This document shows, piece by piece, positions 16,682 through 25,601 of a stretch of DNA of 36,288 nucleotides. The stretch comes from an uncultured Clostridia bacterium (GTDB lineage: Bacteria > Bacillota > Clostridia > Christensenellales > UBA1242). The stretch lies in NCBI GenBank assembly GCA_947626955.1, contig CANQUB010000012.1, positions 1 through 36,288 on the forward strand, in the 5' to 3' direction. The position numbers and the translations under genes were made by a program. How positions within the stretch are numbered: the stretch's first letter is position 1; the number at the start of each line of letters is the position of its first letter. Under the pieces are notes generated by a model that saw only the letters and a program-made list of their open reading frames with translations, was not told where the DNA came from and searched no databases.

Positions 16682-16984
16682 ATGAAAGATTACAGGTTGA
16701 GCGAGATACAAGCGAAATGCAAGGAAAGAAAGAAAAGCAGAATGTCTTGCGATGATTGCGAGTTCTATACACTTTGTTCTTGGCAAGGTTTTGGAGCGAT
16801 TAACATCGAGCCGCGCGATATGATAGAGTTGCCATACAAAGAGCGCAGGGTAGCTGAATATGGGAATATCTATTGGGACGTATATTTTAGAAACAAAAAA
16901 AGAGGTTACATTGACAATTTGAGTTTTTGGAACAAAGCCGAAGCGGACGCATTTTTGGAGCGATTAAAGGGGGATAAGAAATGA
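16682..16984 (+). CDS. Hypothetical protein
   Basis: SD ggagg; 100 aa; 4-bp overlap with next ORF. Confidence 0.6.
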   Translation: MKDYRLSEIQAKCKERKKSRMSCDDCEFYTLCSWQGFGAINIEPRDMIELPYKERRVAEYGNIYWDVYFRNKKRGYIDNLSFWNKAEADAFLERLKGDKK

Positions 16985-17514
16985 ACAAAGCAGTTTTATT
17001 ATCAATACAGCCTAAATGGTGTGAACTTATAGCAAACGGTAAAAAGACGGTAGAAGTGCGCAAAAGCAAGCCGACGTTGAAAACTCCGTTCAAGTGCTAC
17101 ATCTATGAAACAAAGGGTGTTTGCGAAGTGCCGCAATTTATAGATGAGGACGGTCATACAAGTTATCGTGGGAGAGGGCAAGTCATAGGCGAGTTTGTTT
17201 GCTATTACATAGACGAGTTTCAAGTCTTTAACAATGGTGCGGTGCAGAATTGGAACTATTATGACCTTGAAAAAAGCGGCTTGACTTATGAAGAAATAGC
17301 GACGTATATAGGGCGAGATAATATAGGCTATATTTGGCACATATCAGAGCTGAAAATCTACGACACGCCGAAAGAGTTGAGCGAGTTTAAGAGACCTTGC
17401 GATAGATTTTTAGACTGCTTCCTTTGTCGGCGACATATACGTGATGAGTTTGGTGGTTGCGACAGTAAAATACGTCGTCCGCCGCAAAGTTATATGTATG
17501 TGGAGGAAATATGA
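16981..17514 (+). CDS. ASCH-domain-like protein
   Basis: MNKAVLLSIQPKWCELIANGKKTVEVRKSKPTLKTPFKCYIYETKG...GQVIGEFVCYYI. Confidence 0.8.
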   Translation: MNKAVLLSIQPKWCELIANGKKTVEVRKSKPTLKTPFKCYIYETKGVCEVPQFIDEDGHTSYRGRGQVIGEFVCYYIDEFQVFNNGAVQNWNYYDLEKSGLTYEEIATYIGRDNIGYIWHISELKIYDTPKELSEFKRPCDRFLDCFLCRRHIRDEFGGCDSKIRRPPQSYMYVEEI

Positions 17515-17525
17515 GAGAGGGGATG

Positions 17526-17858
17526 AAAATGACAGTTAAGCCGCTCACACTTCAAGTAGTTGAGTTTGCCGTAGATGGGCAGCATGTCGGCGGGGCGGAT
17601 ATAGAGGTGCAGGGCGACGAGGTGTGGTGCAACAACTTCGCAATTACGCCTGAGTTCAGAGGCAAAGGCTACGCCCAACAGGCCCTAAAAATGCTCATAG
17701 AACGTTTTGGAGTAAACACACGGACGTGTGCTGTTTATAAGGAAGCAGCCCTGCATATCTACGAAAAGTTTGGCTTTAGAATAGTGGACGAAGGGATGCA
17801 TGACTATGACGGGAAGTCGTATTTGTTGAAAAGGATTGTAGGTAAAAGAGAGGGGTAA
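17526..17858 (+). CDS. GNAT family N-acetyltransferase
   Basis: NNFAITPEFRGKGYAQQALKMLIERFGVNTRTCAVYKEAALHIYEKFGFRIVDEG. Confidence 0.85.
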   Translation, partial: KMTVKPLTLQVVEFAVDGQHVGGADIEVQGDEVWCNNFAITPEFRGKGYAQQALKMLIERFGVNTRTCAVYKEAALHIYEKFGFRIVDEGMHDYDGKSYLLKRIVGKREG

Positions 17859-17859
17859 G

Positions 17860-18027
17860 ATGAAAACGGTTAAGATGGTAGCGGATATATTTTTGACAGC
17901 GGCATGGCTGGTGGTGTTTATCTTGGCGCGAGTTTTGGGGAACAGCGTTATGAGCGGGATAGGCATTGCAGGGGTGATAGTGTTTGCAACCCTGTCCGTT
18001 GCGGACGTCGCGCGCGCAAAAGAGTGA
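17860..18027 (+). CDS. 55-aa two-TM small membrane protein (not in ORF track)
   Basis: MKTVKMVADIFLTAAWLVVFILARVLGNSVMSGIGIAGVIVFATLSVADVARAKE*; starts 2 nt after the previous ORF ends. Confidence 0.65.
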   Translation: MKTVKMVADIFLTAAWLVVFILARVLGNSVMSGIGIAGVIVFATLSVADVARAKE

Positions 18028-18068
18028 GAAAAATGACGTTCGGGACTTGATAAATTTGGGGAGGATAT

Positions 18069-18509
18069 ATGCAAAAAATAAAGCACAGTGCGGATGATAA
18101 AATAAATATAGCGATTGAAGAGTTGCTGAGCTTTTGTAAATTGCAACGTCTTATCGCAAAGATGGAGCAGCGGCGTGAAGAGTTGCGCGAGCGGTATATC
18201 GGCGTGGGATGTCATGATTATGACACGGTGCGCGTCTCGGGCGGCAGGCAGGAAAACATACTTGTGAATATCGCTGTTGAGTGGGCGGACCTGGATGTCG
18301 AGATACACAACAAACATAGGGAGGTTGAGCGTTTGTGGATAACTATTCAAAACAAGCTGTTCAAACTTACCATGGTTGAGGGACGGGTGCTTGAGCTGTA
18401 TTATATAAAGGGCTATTCGAGGCAAAAGGTTGCCATGATTATGAATTATTCTGACGCCGGAGTCAGAAATATCAAGCGCCGAGCTCTAGAAAAATATGCA
18501 GAATTATAA
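18069..18509 (+). CDS. Late-gene transcription regulator (ArpU / sigma-70 region 4-like)
   Basis: EGRVLELYYIKGYSRQKVAMIMNYSDAGVRNIKRRALEKYAEL; last gene before the late operon. Confidence 0.75.
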   Translation: MQKIKHSADDKINIAIEELLSFCKLQRLIAKMEQRREELRERYIGVGCHDYDTVRVSGGRQENILVNIAVEWADLDVEIHNKHREVERLWITIQNKLFKLTMVEGRVLELYYIKGYSRQKVAMIMNYSDAGVRNIKRRALEKYAEL

Positions 18510-18513
18510 AAAT

Positions 18514-18546
18514 GTGTCCATAAGTGTCCGTATCGCGTGTTATTAT
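18514..18546 (+). promoter_or_regulatory. Candidate late promoter with regulator half-sites
   Basis: gtgtcca (18514-18520) and gtgtccg (18524-18530), 10 bp apart; extended -10 TGtTATTAT (18538-18546). Confidence 0.6.
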
Positions 18547-18597
18547 GTTAGTGTGAAAATTTGAGGTGATGCTTCTCAAATAATTATCTTCCTGGGT

Positions 18598-18655
18598 AAA
18601 CCATTCTGACGACGCGGCATGCTCCCTCGGGTCGCAGTCAGAGTGGTTTTACTTT
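18598..18655 (+). terminator. Large hairpin / terminator downstream of late promoter
   Basis: aaaccattctgac (18598-18610) / gtcagagtggttt (18637-18649), one G-U pair, then T-rich ttacttttgg. Confidence 0.5.
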
Positions 18656-18688
18656 TGGTTGCAAACTTGCGGGAGGTGTGATATAATT

Positions 18689-19303
18689 ATGGCTGATAAT
18701 AGGATAGCCTTTGGACTGTGTAAGAAGTATAACATACATTTGCCGGAAAATGCAAGCCCTAAAGAGGCTTGGGACGCATTAAGGGACGGGTTAGCGGCAA
18801 AAGGCATCGATGTAAATAAGATACTAAACGACCTTAACGAAGACCGTAAAGAGCGTTCTAAATCGGACGCTATGCGTGAAACTGCGTCAAAAGCTCAAGG
18901 CGACGCGGCAACAAAAAAGACCAACGACAAAGTCGTAGTGCCCATAGGGCGTGAAAAGGGTTGCACATACGTTCACAAGGACGGCACAAAAGAGTGGGTT
19001 CCAGATGGTGAAAGACCCAAATACAAGCCAAATGAGCAAAAAACGAAATCGGGTTCGGCAAAAGCAAACAACATCGTGATTTTGCCGCCGAAGGAATATG
19101 CAGCTGTGTGTAGTGCCGTAAGGACGAGATATGCAAATAAAATACCAGATAAAGGTTCTGTATTTTACGGCAATAACTATTATCGTTTTACCTATAACAA
19201 AAACGATGAAAAAATTGAATACGCTTTGAGTTTGCCCATCGAGAATAATGAAAAATATATAAATTGGTTGGAGGATAATAAAAATGGCAGAAAAAATAAC
19301 TGA
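18689..19303 (+). CDS. Late-operon cargo protein; candidate polymorphic toxin-like C-terminal domain
   Basis: SD gggaggtg; RIAFGLCKKYNIHLPENASPKEAWDALRDGLAAKG; linker YVHKDGTKEWVPDGERP; distinct about 90-aa C-terminal domain. Confidence 0.5.
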   Translation: MADNRIAFGLCKKYNIHLPENASPKEAWDALRDGLAAKGIDVNKILNDLNEDRKERSKSDAMRETASKAQGDAATKKTNDKVVVPIGREKGCTYVHKDGTKEWVPDGERPKYKPNEQKTKSGSAKANNIVILPPKEYAAVCSAVRTRYANKIPDKGSVFYGNNYYRFTYNKNDEKIEYALSLPIENNEKYINWLEDNKNGRKNN

Positions 19304-19514
19304 ATTTACCGAGAATGAAGAGGCTCTGAAAATTTTGTTGCGCAATAGGCTGGATAGAGATGATTATCTTGGCACAATGCTTACTCTAATGGTCAATCAA
19401 AGCGATCCTGACGGCAATTGTAAAAAGCTGTATGACTATTTGCAGGAGCACCCAGACGCAACACGTGATGATATCTATGATAAAACGGATGAAATTATCG
19501 GTCTAATATACTAA
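19284..19514 (+). CDS. Small acidic protein overlapping previous gene (immunity-like candidate)
   Basis: SD ggagg; 76 aa, acidic. Confidence 0.5.
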   Translation: MAEKITEFTENEEALKILLRNRLDRDDYLGTMLTLMVNQSDPDGNCKKLYDYLQEHPDATRDDIYDKTDEIIGLIY

Positions 19515-19528
19515 GTGTAAGTAAAATT

Positions 19529-19615
19529 GCTAGTATATTTTAAAATATAGAACTAGAGCTAGTAAAATATAATTTAGCTTCTAAGCTTGTATAAGCCGTC
19601 CTACGGGGCGGTTTT
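19529..19615. promoter_or_regulatory. Candidate terminase (pac/cos) recognition region plus terminator
   Basis: Palindrome tatattttaaaatata (19534-19549), repeated gctagta motifs, then ccgtcc-tacg-gggcgg-tttttt. Confidence 0.35.
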
Positions 19616-19633
19616 TTAATACGCAAAAGGGAG

Positions 19634-20008
19634 GTGATGAGAGTGGCTAAACAAGACGATAATTTGATACCGCAAGCGCACAAGTTAACTGTCGATGAAC
19701 AGTCGAAAGGCGGCAAAAAAAGCGGCGACGCGCGTCGCAAGAGAAAAGAGTTTAAAACGCTGCTTGAAACAGCGCTATGCGAACAGGTCGAAGTCAACGA
19801 AAAGGCAATGAGCAGGGCAGAAGCTATTGTTATTAGTTTGATAGCCAAAGCGGCGAGGGGTGATGTGCAAGCGTTTTTGGCTATACGAGACACAATAGGT
19901 GAGAAGCCCAAAGACAAGGTGGATGTAAAGGTGAACAACTCAGAAAGGGCAGCATATCTAAAGGCGGCAGAGGCAATCAAGACGTCAAAACGAGGCGATA
20001 GCGAATGA
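19634..20008 (+). CDS. Terminase small subunit-like protein
   Basis: HKLTVDEQSKGGKKSGDARRKRKEFKTLLETAL; immediately upstream of large terminase. Confidence 0.65.
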   Translation: MMRVAKQDDNLIPQAHKLTVDEQSKGGKKSGDARRKRKEFKTLLETALCEQVEVNEKAMSRAEAIVISLIAKAARGDVQAFLAIRDTIGEKPKDKVDVKVNNSERAAYLKAAEAIKTSKRGDSE

Positions 20009-21423
20009 AATTTAACGAAATAATTTGGACGGACAAAATGAGGGCAATCTTCGCCGACACCTCGCCCGTCATTCACCTTTGCGGCAGCATGGGGACGTCC
20101 AAGACCTTGGTCGCGGGGCTGTTGTTTTTTGACCGTATAATCAACGCGCCCGCGAACGTCAACCAGTTTGCCATAATAGGCGTATCCTCGGTGCTTGTCA
20201 AGAGAAACTTCGTGGATAAGGCCGACAGCCTTTATAACATCCACAGAGGGCTGTGCAGCGATTACAGCGACGGCGACAAGGTCGCGGCAGGCTCTCACTT
20301 TTGCATAAACGCGCCTACGGGCAAAAAAATAGTCTATCTCGCGGGGGCGGACAACAAGAGCAGTTATACCAACATTTTGTCGCTTGACCTTGGCGGGATA
20401 TTGCTTGACGAGCTGTCGGTGCTACACCCGGACGTGTGGCGCGAGGCTTATGGGCGCGTCCAGCGTCTTTCATACCCGGGCTGGCTTATCACCACCACCA
20501 ATGGTGGTAACCCTACGCAGGAGTTTTATACCGAGCTTGTAAATCACGCGACGGTGCAGTTTGCCGATACCGTGCCCAAAATAGAGCTGGACGACATGAT
20601 ACAAGACCGCCCGGACGAGCATTATTATCACTTCAATCTGCGAGACGACTGCCCACATAAGACCGCAGAGCACACTCAAAAATTGATGAACAGCTATCCG
20701 GTGGGCAGCTTTTATTATTACAGCAAGATACTTGGTTGCAGGGGCTACAGCGAGGGCGCCCTCTATGCGCCGCTGTTGGCAGACACCAAGACCGTAAATA
20801 TTGCAAATCTTAATCTTAACGCTTTTGAAGAAGTGATTGCGGCGGTGGACGTGGGCGCCAGCGTGAATGGGGACGACGCTTCGCGGTCTCACACAATAAT
20901 CGCCTTGGGCGGGTATACGCGGGGCTATCACAGGGTGGTGGTTATTGCCTCAAAGAAGATTGCTAGCATAGAGCACAGGGACATTATAGAAGAGGCGGAA
21001 AATTGGCTGTATCCGTTTTGGCTTAAGTTTTATGGCAAGCTGACGGCTATCATCATTGACAACGCAGATTATAAGCTTGTGTCCACGTGGCAGAACCACA
21101 GCCGATGGCGCGGCAAAATAACCGTGCGAGGCTGCATAAAAAACCACAAAAAGTTGTGCCCCAACTTGAGCACAAGAGCGGCTATCAAGTGTCAGCTTAT
21201 GATGACAAGCAAGCAATATCCGACGTCTCGAATTGTTTGGTGTGATGAGGACATGCTGAAAGCGCATCGTCAGATATTGCAAGACAAGGACGGCTCAGAG
21301 CTTGACCAGGGCGATATTTGGCAAGACTTTGCAGACTGCCTATCGTATATCATTTTGTGGCGCATGCCGCAGATAATGGCGGACTCAGCCCAAAACGAGA
21401 CGCAAAAAATCAAATTTTTTTAG
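20005..21423 (+). CDS. terL: Terminase large subunit
   Basis: LCGSMGTSKTLVAGLLFFDRI (Walker A-like), GGILLDELSVLHPDVW (Walker B-like), AAVDVGAS...IIIDNADY nuclease-like. Confidence 0.9.
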   Translation: MKFNEIIWTDKMRAIFADTSPVIHLCGSMGTSKTLVAGLLFFDRIINAPANVNQFAIIGVSSVLVKRNFVDKADSLYNIHRGLCSDYSDGDKVAAGSHFCINAPTGKKIVYLAGADNKSSYTNILSLDLGGILLDELSVLHPDVWREAYGRVQRLSYPGWLITTTNGGNPTQEFYTELVNHATVQFADTVPKIELDDMIQDRPDEHYYHFNLRDDCPHKTAEHTQKLMNSYPVGSFYYYSKILGCRGYSEGALYAPLLADTKTVNIANLNLNAFEEVIAAVDVGASVNGDDASRSHTIIALGGYTRGYHRVVVIASKKIASIEHRDIIEEAENWLYPFWLKFYGKLTAIIIDNADYKLVSTWQNHSRWRGKITVRGCIKNHKKLCPNLSTRAAIKCQLMMTSKQYPTSRIVWCDEDMLKAHRQILQDKDGSELDQGDIWQDFADCLSYIILWRMPQIMADSAQNETQKIKFF

Positions 21424-21432
21424 GAGGAAACA

Positions 21433-21690
21433 ATGAATACAAAAAAACAGTTTAGGCTATCAAAAAAGCCCGCCGAAAAACTTGAGCTTATGCTTAACGA
21501 GATTAAAAAAGGCATTCTAAACGTGTGCAATTTGCACACTTATGACAAGGCGCCGTCAATGACCAAAGCGGCGTTTGAGAGAGCATACATAGACAAGGTG
21601 CTTGGCGCAACTATGTCTATGCTGTCGCTGGACATAAAAACCATAGTAGCTGCGTTAGAGCAACAGCGAGTTAAAGAGGAGGACAAATGA
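21433..21690 (+). CDS. Hypothetical protein
   Basis: SD aggagg; 85 aa. Confidence 0.55.
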   Translation: MNTKKQFRLSKKPAEKLELMLNEIKKGILNVCNLHTYDKAPSMTKAAFERAYIDKVLGATMSMLSLDIKTIVAALEQQRVKEEDK

Positions 21691-21977
21691 AAACTTATGT
21701 TAAAAACGGTCTTATGACAGTGGTTGACGATAACGACCCTCGCATAGCGGGGTATATCGCAAGCGGCTGGGCAGAGACGTCGGCGGTTAAAAAGCCAAAG
21801 AGCGTCGCCGATGAGAGAAGAGAGCAGGCGATAAAAGATATCAAGCAGGCAAACTTGCAGCATGACGTTGAAAGCAAGCCGCTTAACGAGGCGTTAAAGG
21901 CGGCAGAAAATGCTGCCGATGAAAGCGAGGCCGTCGATGACGGTCTTTTTTCTACCGTTGAGGAGAGCAAACAATGA
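21687..21977 (+). CDS. Hypothetical protein
   Basis: MKTYVKNGLMTVVDDNDPRIAGYIASGWAET; 4-bp overlaps both sides. Confidence 0.55.
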   Translation: MKTYVKNGLMTVVDDNDPRIAGYIASGWAETSAVKKPKSVADERREQAIKDIKQANLQHDVESKPLNEALKAAENAADESEAVDDGLFSTVEESKQ

Positions 21978-22192
21978 GCGATGAATATGTGAGGTCGGAC
22001 AGTCTTATCTGCATACAAGACGCGACAGGGCAGCTTAAAACCGTGATATACGAGGGCGACTATGAGCGCATATACAAGCCACGCGGGTGGACCGTGATAA
22101 CTCAAGATTGGACTAAAGAGCGCGAGATACGCAAGCCTGTAAATATGCAAGCCGAACTAGAGCTTGAAAAACTTGCAAAGGGCGTTAGATAA
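21974..22192 (+). CDS. Hypothetical protein
   Basis: 72 aa; 4-bp overlap. Confidence 0.5.
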   Translation: MSDEYVRSDSLICIQDATGQLKTVIYEGDYERIYKPRGWTVITQDWTKEREIRKPVNMQAELELEKLAKGVR

Positions 22193-22215
22193 CAAACGTA
22201 GAGGTGAGTGCGATT

Positions 22216-23922
22216 ATGGAATTTAAAAATCAATATCAGATGAATTTAATATCTGCCGGCAAGACCAAACTATACAATCAAAGCGCCTTATGGGCATACA
22301 ACACCGCAAAATATCGCGCCCTCCTCTCAAATGACCCTACAATCATTAAGCGATTTTATAGAGAGGAGTCGGGCGTTTTTATGCTGGACGCCCACAATTT
22401 TTTTGAGAAAACGCGCTCGTTTTATTACGGCGACGGATTTAATGAAAACGCAGAAGAGTTCTTTGGCATTATCCCGATGATATGCGAAAGCATTGCAAAA
22501 ATGGTGTGCGGGGCGGGATATGAATTTTCGCCGTCTATCCCGGACGACATAAAGCAAAGGCTGCAAGTTATCTTGGACGACAACAATTTTGACACCGATT
22601 TTCCGAAAGCCAGCGTCAAAGAGACGATAGGCTTGGGCGACGCCGCTTGGCATGTGTTTTTCAACCCCGAGCTAAGCAGTTATCCGTTGATAGAGCTTGT
22701 GCCGGCAGAAAGGCTGTTTTTAAAACGAGTGAGCAACAGGATAGTTGAAATAGGCATTAAACAGCAGGTCTATATAAACGGCGAGGCGCAACCTTATGAG
22801 CTGCACACTATATACAAGAAACGCCGCAAAAAGATAGAAGTTAATGAGGTCTCTAAGTGGGTGGACGACGGCGTCGTGCAAAAAATAAAGATTTGGGACG
22901 GCAGACAATATATAGAGAACAACCCGCCGTTGCAGGATAAGATTTTTAAGGCGTACAACCTCAGCAGCGCCGAAACGGTTTTGCCGCTTGTGGATATCCC
23001 CGTCATATATTTGCCCAACACGCTCAATCACGCGCAGTCTATAGACAACAACGCGCGCCCTTATGGCATTGTGTTCGGCCTTGAAAGCGTCTCATCGGCT
23101 TTGGACGAGATATTGTCAAACTGTGTGGATACAGTGCGTAAGAGCTTTCCGTTTCTACTTATCGATGAACAAATGGTGCCAAGCGATTTGCGAGGCGACA
23201 AAAATCTTAGCGAATTTTCAACGCGCAAACACTCATATATGCTGCCCAAAAACGCGCAGGACGCAGACAAGCTGTTGCAACAGGTGCAAGCGAAGCTCAA
23301 TACGACCGAGTTTGTCGAGGCGGCAAAATTTCAGATAAACATCGCGCTTAATAAAGCGGGTATCAACGCCGCCACTTTGGGCTTGCAGTTGTCGGGACAT
23401 GTTGAGGCCGAAGCGACGCAAAACGCCAAAGAACGCAACAGTATCCGTACGCGCAACGCCATTGCAGCCGATTATGAAAGATACATATCAAATTTGTTTT
23501 CGGTGCTGTTGCAATACGAAGATTATATCAACGGCAACCCGATTGCGGTAGATCGCGCCACGGGTGAAGAGGCGCTCATCGCCGAAGACTATCACGGCAT
23601 AAAGGTCGCGTTTAGAAAATACATCGTTGACACTCCCGAAGAAGTATCCGAAGTGCTGGCACGCAAGGTGCAGGCAAATTTGATGAGCATATATGCTGCC
23701 GTCAGAGAACAGCATCCCGATTGGGATGACGAGGCTATCTATGACGAGGCAAACCTCATCTATGCCGAAAAGCAGGGCATGGCAATGCAGGTAGAGCCGG
23801 GCGAAGAAGCTGTTGACAACACGCTCAAGCCTTTGGGCCCGCATAAGGAGCCTGATGACGAGCAGCCGCAAGAAGAGGCCCCAAAAGACGAAAAAGAAGC
23901 GGAGGAAACGACAAATGGATAA
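22216..23922 (+). CDS. Portal protein (SPP1 gp6-like)
   Basis: Position after terminase; 568 aa; FGIIPMICESIAKMVCGAG, GIVFGLESVSSALDEILSN, acidic C-terminus. Confidence 0.85.
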   Translation: MEFKNQYQMNLISAGKTKLYNQSALWAYNTAKYRALLSNDPTIIKRFYREESGVFMLDAHNFFEKTRSFYYGDGFNENAEEFFGIIPMICESIAKMVCGAGYEFSPSIPDDIKQRLQVILDDNNFDTDFPKASVKETIGLGDAAWHVFFNPELSSYPLIELVPAERLFLKRVSNRIVEIGIKQQVYINGEAQPYELHTIYKKRRKKIEVNEVSKWVDDGVVQKIKIWDGRQYIENNPPLQDKIFKAYNLSSAETVLPLVDIPVIYLPNTLNHAQSIDNNARPYGIVFGLESVSSALDEILSNCVDTVRKSFPFLLIDEQMVPSDLRGDKNLSEFSTRKHSYMLPKNAQDADKLLQQVQAKLNTTEFVEAAKFQINIALNKAGINAATLGLQLSGHVEAEATQNAKERNSIRTRNAIAADYERYISNLFSVLLQYEDYINGNPIAVDRATGEEALIAEDYHGIKVAFRKYIVDTPEEVSEVLARKVQANLMSIYAAVREQHPDWDDEAIYDEANLIYAEKQGMAMQVEPGEEAVDNTLKPLGPHKEPDDEQPQEEAPKDEKEAEETTNG

Positions 23923-24538
23923 GGAACGTGGGCGTGATGTAGTTGACGGAGAGTACGGCGTTTGGCGCACCGTGTGTGGCAAGCGAGTTTTTATAAAAGA
24001 CGGGCAAGAGTTGAGCGATGCCATGCTCGAAAGCGGAAAATTCACAAAAAAAGCGATAGACGCTGTTGATGAGAATGAGAAAGACCCCAAAAAGCAGGAA
24101 ATGAAGAAGGAGCGAGGGGTTATTTCTAAGGATGAACTAAAGCAGTTTTTGGGCCCTGAATTCAAGGGACTAAAAGGGCAGGCGGCAATAGAAAAGGTCG
24201 CTCATGAGAAAAAGGGACATGTTAAAGGCGCGTTCCATAGAGAAGATATCGGGGATATTGATTTGGTCTGGGGGACTGATAAGGCTGGATTGCAGCATAT
24301 AATTTCTCGTCGACAAGAACAGGGCATTGATGTTTCAAGCTTTCTTGATGAAATAACAGATGTTGTTGAACACGGAAATTTTGGCGGACCCGCAAAGTCC
24401 CCGGACAGCTTTATATTCCGAACAGATAACAGAAGCGCTGTTATCAATTATACATACAAGGGGAACGACATCCAATATCTGCTGACCGCATTTGCGTCTA
24501 GCGGAGGAGGGCAAGGCAAGAAAAAACCGCCACAATGA
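23915..24538 (+). CDS. Portal-adjacent toxin-like protein with candidate phage PBECR (Barnase/EndoU/ColicinE5/RelE-like) nuclease domain
   Basis: N-terminal GVWRTVCGKRVFIKDGQ; C-terminal GHVKGAFHREDIGDIDLVWGTDKAGLQHIISRRQEQG...FIFRTDNRSAVINYTYKGNDIQYLLTAF. Confidence 0.7.
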   Translation: MDKERGRDVVDGEYGVWRTVCGKRVFIKDGQELSDAMLESGKFTKKAIDAVDENEKDPKKQEMKKERGVISKDELKQFLGPEFKGLKGQAAIEKVAHEKKGHVKGAFHREDIGDIDLVWGTDKAGLQHIISRRQEQGIDVSSFLDEITDVVEHGNFGGPAKSPDSFIFRTDNRSAVINYTYKGNDIQYLLTAFASSGGGQGKKKPPQ

Positions 24539-24552
24539 TGTGACGGTTTTAT
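24523..24552 (+). terminator. Terminator after toxin-like gene
   Basis: aaaaccgccaca-atga-tgtgacggtttt then att. Confidence 0.65.
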
Positions 24553-24719
24553 TAGGAATGTGCTTTGGATGGACGCATCTCCCACTCCAACGTGAGCACC
24601 CCATCATTCTAAGATACAGCGGATGCGATTTTCTGTATGTCGAAGCAATTTCTGTATTTATTATAAGCAGAGATTCAAAAAAAAGTCAATAGATTTTCCA
24701 AAAAAAATATGGAGGCAAT

Positions 24720-25586
24720 ATGGATCATGATTTTAACGATGAAATTCTGACCTTTGATGAGCTCCTGGAGGACGACTACTACAAGTCCGAATTCGAAAAG
24801 AGAGTGCAGCAAAGGGTAGAAGAATACAGCAGCCACTCAGGCTTAAAAGGAGGAAACGATATGAACGATAACGAAACCGTTCAGAATGAGGAAATCGCGC
24901 AGACGGAGGCGGCAGAGAACGCCGAGCAACCCGTCAGCGCAAGCACGGCGGACGACTCATCCGCAATTAATGAGGCGGCAGAACGCAAACCTGCAGAGCC
25001 TGCAAGCGCCAACGAACCGATGAAAGAGATGTCGGCTGAACAATACGCCCGATACAATGAAACGCTTAGAAGCGTGTCTAAGACCGCCGCAGCGGGGCTT
25101 ACAACGCCTTACAACGCGTTTGACGACGGCGCTGTTAAAGCCGAGGTCAAAAGACAGATATTGGCGGGGGAAACTCCCGACGTGAAAGCGCTTGCAAAGG
25201 ATGTCATCGACAAGAGAACTCAGCAGGACGGCGGGGCGGTTAAGCCTCAGACAGCAGCACAGCCTGTTAAGCAATCAGACAACAGCGACGAGTTGTTGTC
25301 GCTAAAGGCAGAAAACGCCTTGCTTAAGGCCGGAATCAAACCCGACAGGATAGACGCGGCAAGAAAATTGTTTGTTGCCGAGGGCTTCGCCCTTGATAAG
25401 GCAAGCGAGTTTGTCGCCAAATATCCCGAATGGAAACAACAGCAAGAGGGCGGCTATGACATCAAAAAAGGCGCGCCTCTTGGCGGACCTACGGCGCCAA
25501 CTCCCAACGGGTCCGTAACGCTTAATGACTTTGAAAAAAAGGTCATGGCAGCACGAAAAGCAAGAGGGTTGGACTATAAAATTTAA
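24720..25586 (+). CDS. Scaffold protein
   Basis: Acidic, Ala/Glu-rich; ends NDFEKKVMAARKARGLDYKI; directly upstream of capsid. Confidence 0.75.
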   Translation: MDHDFNDEILTFDELLEDDYYKSEFEKRVQQRVEEYSSHSGLKGGNDMNDNETVQNEEIAQTEAAENAEQPVSASTADDSSAINEAAERKPAEPASANEPMKEMSAEQYARYNETLRSVSKTAAAGLTTPYNAFDDGAVKAEVKRQILAGETPDVKALAKDVIDKRTQQDGGAVKPQTAAQPVKQSDNSDELLSLKAENALLKAGIKPDRIDAARKLFVAEGFALDKASEFVAKYPEWKQQQEGGYDIKKGAPLGGPTAPTPNGSVTLNDFEKKVMAARKARGLDYKI

Positions 25587-25601
25587 AAGGAGTAAAAAAC
25601 T

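Noticed and set aside
17685-18425. 246-aa minus-strand ORF
   Set aside because: Antisense to GNAT, the 55-aa membrane ORF and the regulator, which have clear starts and family motifs.
20490-20512. accacca/tggtggt palindrome in the terminase gene
   Set aside because: Encodes the ordinary TTTNGGN segment of a conserved terminase; no evidence of regulatory role.
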